NCBI GenBank assembly: GCA_023436825.1
Contig: JAEZHS010000474.1
Location: 1-9,076 of the forward strand
Source: Pseudomonadota bacterium
Lineage (GTDB): Bacteria; Pseudomonadota; Alphaproteobacteria; Reyranellales; Reyranellaceae
Length of the DNA stretch: 9,076 nt
Reading direction: 5' to 3'
Made by a program: the position numbers and the translations under genes. The notes beneath the pieces are model-generated. The model searched no databases, was not told the origin of the DNA, and worked only from the letters and a program-made list of their open reading frames with translations. Shown piece by piece: positions 7,708 through 9,076 of this stretch (positions are counted from its first letter, which is position 1; the number at the start of each line of letters is the position of its first letter).

Positions 7708-8268
7708 ATGGCCGTCTCCGACCAGGCTTCAAGCGCCGGCACCGAGCCATTGCGCGCCAAGAGCGGTTGGATCGTGGCGCTGGGCATCGTGTACCTGATC
7801 GCCGGCGCCGTCGCGCTGTCGAGCGTCGCCATGGCCACCGTGATCAGCGTCTTTCTCGTCGGCATCATGATGGTCGTCTCGGGCATTGCGGAGGTCATCA
7901 ACGCCCTGCAGGTGAAGTCATGGGGCAAATTCGTCCTCTGGCTGTTGTTGGGCGCGCTCTATGTCGTGGCCGGCATCCTGACATTTGAGAATCCGTTGCT
8001 CGCGGCCAAGCTGCTGACGCTGCTGCTCGGCGCCTCGTTGATCGCCTCCGGTGTCGTCAAGATCGTGCTCGCCTTCAACATGAAGGCGGGCTCGTCCTGG
8101 GTCGTCGTGGTGCTGGCTGGCCTCGTCACCGTGTTCGTCGGCGCGGTGATTGTGGCGCGGTGGCCGGTCAACAGCCTCTACATCCTCGGCATCTTCCTCG
8201 CCGTCGATCTCATCTTCACGGGAGTCGGCTGGATCTCGGTCGGTCTCGGCTTGAAGCCCCGTTCATAG
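7708..8268 (+). CDS. HdeD family (DUF308) six-helix membrane protein, second of two
   Basis: A 186-residue membrane protein of the HdeD/DUF308 family. Hydrophobic helices fall at about residues 20-40, 43-66, 74-92, 97-122, 130-151 and 155-180. Family-like features are the Glu-Asn-Pro loop before helix 4 (94-96) and the Arg-Trp-Pro turn before helix 6 (151-153), followed by a Gly- and Asp-containing last helix and a short basic tail. GGAGG at 7698-7702 stands five bases before the ATG. It is a paralogue of the gene just upstream but matches the family pattern better. Its TAG stop overlaps the Shine-Dalgarno of the next gene, which starts 11 bases later, so the two are probably translationally coupled. 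The membrane location is clear. The biochemical role is unknown for the family; in E. coli the relative is linked to acid tolerance at high cell density. Confidence 0.88.
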   Translation: MAVSDQASSAGTEPLRAKSGWIVALGIVYLIAGAVALSSVAMATVISVFLVGIMMVVSGIAEVINALQVKSWGKFVLWLLLGALYVVAGILTFENPLLAAKLLTLLLGASLIASGVVKIVLAFNMKAGSSWVVVVLAGLVTVFVGAVIVARWPVNSLYILGIFLAVDLIFTGVGWISVGLGLKPRS

Positions 8269-8275
8269 GAGGTGA
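8267..8275 (+). promoter_or_regulatory. near-perfect Shine-Dalgarno AGGAGGTGA overlapping the upstream stop
   Basis: AGGAGGTGA is an almost complete match to the 16S anti-Shine-Dalgarno. GGAGG ends seven bases before the ATG at 8280. It overlaps the TAG stop (8266-8268) of the HdeD-type gene. It fixes the exported-protein start at 8280 rather than at upstream in-frame codons, and predicts strong, coupled translation. Confidence 0.85.
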
Positions 8276-8279
8276 CGCG

Positions 8280-8840
8280 ATGACTGGATCACTGACTGCA
8301 TTGTCGCTCTGCCTGGCCGGCATGATGCTGGCGCCGGCCGTGCTGGCCCAGAGCAAGAGCTCGGTCGAAGTGACGGCGACAACGGGCTCGCCGGAGTTCC
8401 GCGATCCCAAGACCGGCCAGGTCTGGACGCCCGAGACGGTCGGCCAGGACGGCCGGCCGATCGGTCCCGAGGATGCCGCCTTCGATCCGCGCACCCAGAC
8501 GTCACCCATGCAGGCGGTGCTGCAGAAGGCGACGGCAAGGCCGGTCGGCTCGGTGCCGATCACCGCCGGACCCACGGTGCCGATCGTCGTCATGGAGAAC
8601 CCGACCCTACGCGCCATTCCGGGCCAGCGCTGGCAGGTGGTGATGTACCTGAACAACAACAGCGGCAACACGATCAACCCGGTCGTCGATTGCAACTTCA
8701 CCAACGCCGGCAAGCCGGTCACCAACACGCGCGCCCAGGTCACGCAGATCGGGCCGGGCGTGCGCGCCGGCATCGTCGTCATGGGGCCGCGCACCAACTT
8801 CTTCGTCGACAAGGCGGCGTGCCAGGTGGCCTCGCCATAA
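8280..8840 (+). CDS. small exported protein of unknown function, coupled to an HdeD-type gene
   Basis: I do not recognise a named family. The 186-residue product has a signal peptide at residues 1-23 (hydrophobic core about 5-18, Ala-x-Leu-Ala end before Gln24), with no Arg or Lys in its N-terminal region, which is unusual. No cysteine follows the cleavage site, so it is a soluble periplasmic or secreted protein rather than a lipoprotein. Residues about 24-90 are polar and rich in Pro, Gly, Asp and Thr, with a DPKTGQVWTPE stretch, and look flexible. Residues about 100-186 alternate hydrophobic and polar residues in a beta-strand pattern and carry the only two mature cysteines, Cys138 and Cys181, which could form a disulfide. 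The start is fixed by a strong Shine-Dalgarno overlapping the preceding stop. It ends 15 bases before the convergent methyltransferase gene. Function may concern the envelope, given the coupled HdeD-type gene; this is inference. Confidence 0.85.
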   Translation: MTGSLTALSLCLAGMMLAPAVLAQSKSSVEVTATTGSPEFRDPKTGQVWTPETVGQDGRPIGPEDAAFDPRTQTSPMQAVLQKATARPVGSVPITAGPTVPIVVMENPTLRAIPGQRWQVVMYLNNNSGNTINPVVDCNFTNAGKPVTNTRAQVTQIGPGVRAGIVVMGPRTNFFVDKAACQVASP

Positions 8841-8855
8841 GCCGCCTCATCTGCT

Positions 8856-9076
8856 TCAGGGGCAGCACCGCCGAAAGATGACGGACAGGTTGTTCGCCGG
8901 CATTTCGACGATCTCCGGTGCAACAAAGCCCTCGGCCGCGGCGAGCTTGGCAACAGCTTCGAGGTCGCGGATGCCCCAGGCGGGATGGCGTCGCCTGAGG
9001 TCGCGGTCGAATGCCTCGTTGCTCGGCGCGGTGTGCCGGCCGTCGCGGCGAAAAGGACCGTAGAGATAAAGAAGGC
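8856..9076 (-). CDS. DUF938 (METTL26-like) SAM-dependent methyltransferase, C-terminal part only
   Basis: Reading the minus strand from the right edge to a TGA at 8858-8856 gives 72 residues with no start in the window, so this is the C-terminal third of a longer gene. Hallmarks of the DUF938 family are visible in order: Leu-Tyr-Gly-Pro-Phe near the start, then GRHTAPSNEAFD, then PAWGIRDLEAV, and finally EMPANNLSVIFRR close to the end. The family has a Rossmann-type methyltransferase fold, and full members are about 200 residues. The SAM-binding glycine motif should lie beyond the window edge. The substrate is not established for the family. It ends in Cys-Cys-Pro, and convergence with the exported-protein gene leaves only 15 bases between the stops. 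Confidence 0.88.
   Translation of the reverse strand, partial: LLYLYGPFRRDGRHTAPSNEAFDRDLRRRHPAWGIRDLEAVAKLAAAEGFVAPEIVEMPANNLSVIFRRCCP

Noticed and set aside
8160..8279. Extended N-terminus of the exported protein from an upstream start
   Set aside because: It would overlap the HdeD-type gene and bury the signal peptide behind 40 Arg/His-rich residues. The strong Shine-Dalgarno supports 8280.

Overview
The window is GC-rich, with strong G/C preference at third codon positions. Gene content and protein style fit a proteobacterium, most likely an alphaproteobacterium. The phylum call is inference from codon bias and protein character, not from a marker gene. No rRNA, tRNA, CRISPR array, insertion sequence or phage gene was seen, so this looks like ordinary chromosome.

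Left half, minus strand: a two-gene RND efflux operon. It is transcribed from a periplasmic adaptor lipoprotein (4552 to 3389) into an HAE1-type inner-membrane pump (3372 to 187). The pump keeps the complete proton-relay set of Asp-Asp, Lys and Arg. No outer-membrane channel gene and no recognisable regulator gene lies in the window. Before the pump's stop, at the left edge (3 to 122, plus strand), is the possible tail of an unrecognised gene.

Middle: a 387-base divergent intergenic region separates the efflux operon from a plus-strand gene (4940 to 6850, GTG start). That gene encodes a Tat-exported family 5 (DppA/OppA-like) solute-binding protein. It has no permease or ATPase genes next to it, so it is an orphan here.

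Right part, plus strand: two tandem genes for six-helix HdeD/DUF308 membrane proteins (7031 to 7609 and 7708 to 8268). The second is followed after 11 bases, with a near-perfect Shine-Dalgarno overlapping its stop codon, by a gene for a small exported protein of unknown function with two cysteines (8280 to 8840). A perfect inverted repeat lies between the two HdeD-type genes.

Right edge, minus strand: the C-terminal third of a DUF938 (METTL26-like) SAM-dependent methyltransferase (8856 to beyond 9076). It converges on the exported-protein gene and has no start codon in the window.

Taken together, the window holds envelope functions: drug export, solute binding and a possible envelope-stress membrane cluster. 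The most interesting unit is the HdeD pair coupled to an uncharacterised exported protein, a few kilobases from an RND pump. It resembles in content, but not in evident homology of the exported protein, the E. coli acid-fitness island (hdeA-hdeB-hdeD with mdtE-mdtF). No clear evidence of a wholly new system was found.
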